64,000 nucleotides of DNA from Rhynchopus sp. YZ270_cl-10 (taxonomy: Eukaryota; Euglenozoa; Diplonemea; Diplonemida; Diplonemidae), in NCBI GenBank assembly GCA_964035575.1, contig OZ037895.1, forward strand, positions 806,001-870,000, read 5' to 3'. The translations under genes were made by a program, and so were the position numbers. Positions 63,352 through 64,000 of this stretch are shown in pieces (position 1 is the stretch's first letter; every line of letters starts with the position of its first letter). Below the pieces are notes generated by a model. It had not been told where the DNA came from and searched no databases. It saw nothing but the letters and a program-made list of their open reading frames with translations.

Positions 63352-64000
63352 AATAAACTTTTCTTTTTTTTACGTATACCGCCTTAAAAGCGGTGTTGTG
63401 TCCAAGGCTACCTAAGTTTGATTTGTAGACAACAACAACGTTATCTTTTGTAAAGTTTTTTATATTATTATCTGGCCCAAAAAAAAAAAAAACAATGCCT
63501 CGAAAAAATTGTGTTGCCCTTTGTTCTTTGTTTCCCGGTGGGTAGATGGTTGCCTGTGCTCTGCTTTCATGACGTTGATTGTTTTCCGTGAAAAGCCATA
63601 AAACGTCACATTGCTTTCTCAGGTGTATGAAAAAAAAAAAAAATAATAATAATGTGTGAGAAAGGGGGGGAGAGAGACGGAATGTGGTGAACAACACTCT
63701 TTCCTCCTCACCCTAAATAGGCCGAGTAAAAAAATTAATGGATTTTTATTTTGAGATGCGCGCACCGAGTCAAAAAAAAAATATTTCCAAGATTTTCTTT
63801 TTTGGGGTGACAAAGCACACTGAGGCTTAGATTCATCCGTTATAAAATAAATCCATTTTTTTTTTTTTTATTGTGTGTCCCACAGCCGAAATACACTCTA
63901 ATCTCTGCTCGGTTCCTTAAGGTGTGTAGGGTCAGAGGTTTTTACGACCTTTTCCCTACCTCCCCCCCTTTTTTCTCATCACCACCTCCCCCCCATTAAC

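Larger units (their letters stand above)
60546..64000. other. Terminal region: modules and scattered possible exons
   Basis: Homopolymer-rich without a long ORF. Module D copy 8 (61298-61371), module A at 62284, 63203 and 63806, module E at 60893 and 62620, and a GGTGC MITE at 63242. Nothing nameable. Confidence 0.4.

Overview
This window looks like nuclear DNA of a single-celled eukaryote. Every recognisable protein is eukaryotic: a theta-like glutathione transferase, a peroxisome-type mitochondrial-carrier protein, a penta-EF-hand protein, a DUF4116 protein, two sister CCCH zinc-finger proteins, a dolichyl-diphosphatase, a GT90/CAP10 glycosyltransferase and a tetraspanin. All lie on the + strand, most start shortly after a pyrimidine-rich tract (sometimes ending in AG), and the CCCH pair uses a C-x7-C-x5-C-x3-H finger with a conserved LEGRC core. 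One-way gene order plus this zinc-finger type suggests Euglenozoa, perhaps a diplonemid; no spliced-leader gene or other marker is present, so the placement is only an inference. No rRNA, tRNA, CRISPR or bacterial-type operon was seen.

Layout: 0-1 kb, GST. 1.3-6.5 kb, a block of fold-back elements, palindromes and satellites with one weak ORF. 6.6-7.7 kb, carrier. 7.7-15.5 kb, nested terminal-inverted-repeat elements, short stem-loop modules and a few possible mini-exons. 15.5-20.6 kb, the EF-hand, DUF4116 and first CCCH genes. 20.6-29.9 kb, low-complexity and repeat DNA with a (TTGA)n array and two copies of a palindromic A/T-rich element. 30-40.7 kb, dolichyl-diphosphatase, a split gene of unknown function, the GT90 protein and a tetraspanin with introns. 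40.7-47.5 kb, composite repeats and candidate exons. 47.7-49.1 kb, second CCCH gene. 49.1-64 kb, no long ORF, but many stem-loop modules with short candidate exons beside them.

The most unusual feature is a set of at least five families of short (about 40-90 nt) repeated modules in the noncoding DNA. Most contain a stem-loop, and many begin with GT, end at AG, or lie immediately before a short stretch with coding character. Family A (GGTGAC-TAAGC, loop, GCTTA-GGGTCATC) is usually preceded by a pyrimidine tract and AAG, giving an AG/GTGACT junction like a recursive splice site. Family D (GTATAGTGGAG ... CACTAATAC ... AAAG) resembles a complete short intron with a branch-like motif. I read these as introner-like or recursive-splicing modules. 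If so, much of the apparently empty sequence is intron and hides genes made of very small exons. This rests on reading alone and needs transcript evidence.

Functionally the genes form no pathway. Dolichyl-diphosphatase and the GT90 enzyme both belong to ER/Golgi glycosylation, and the two CCCH proteins are probable RNA-binding paralogues.
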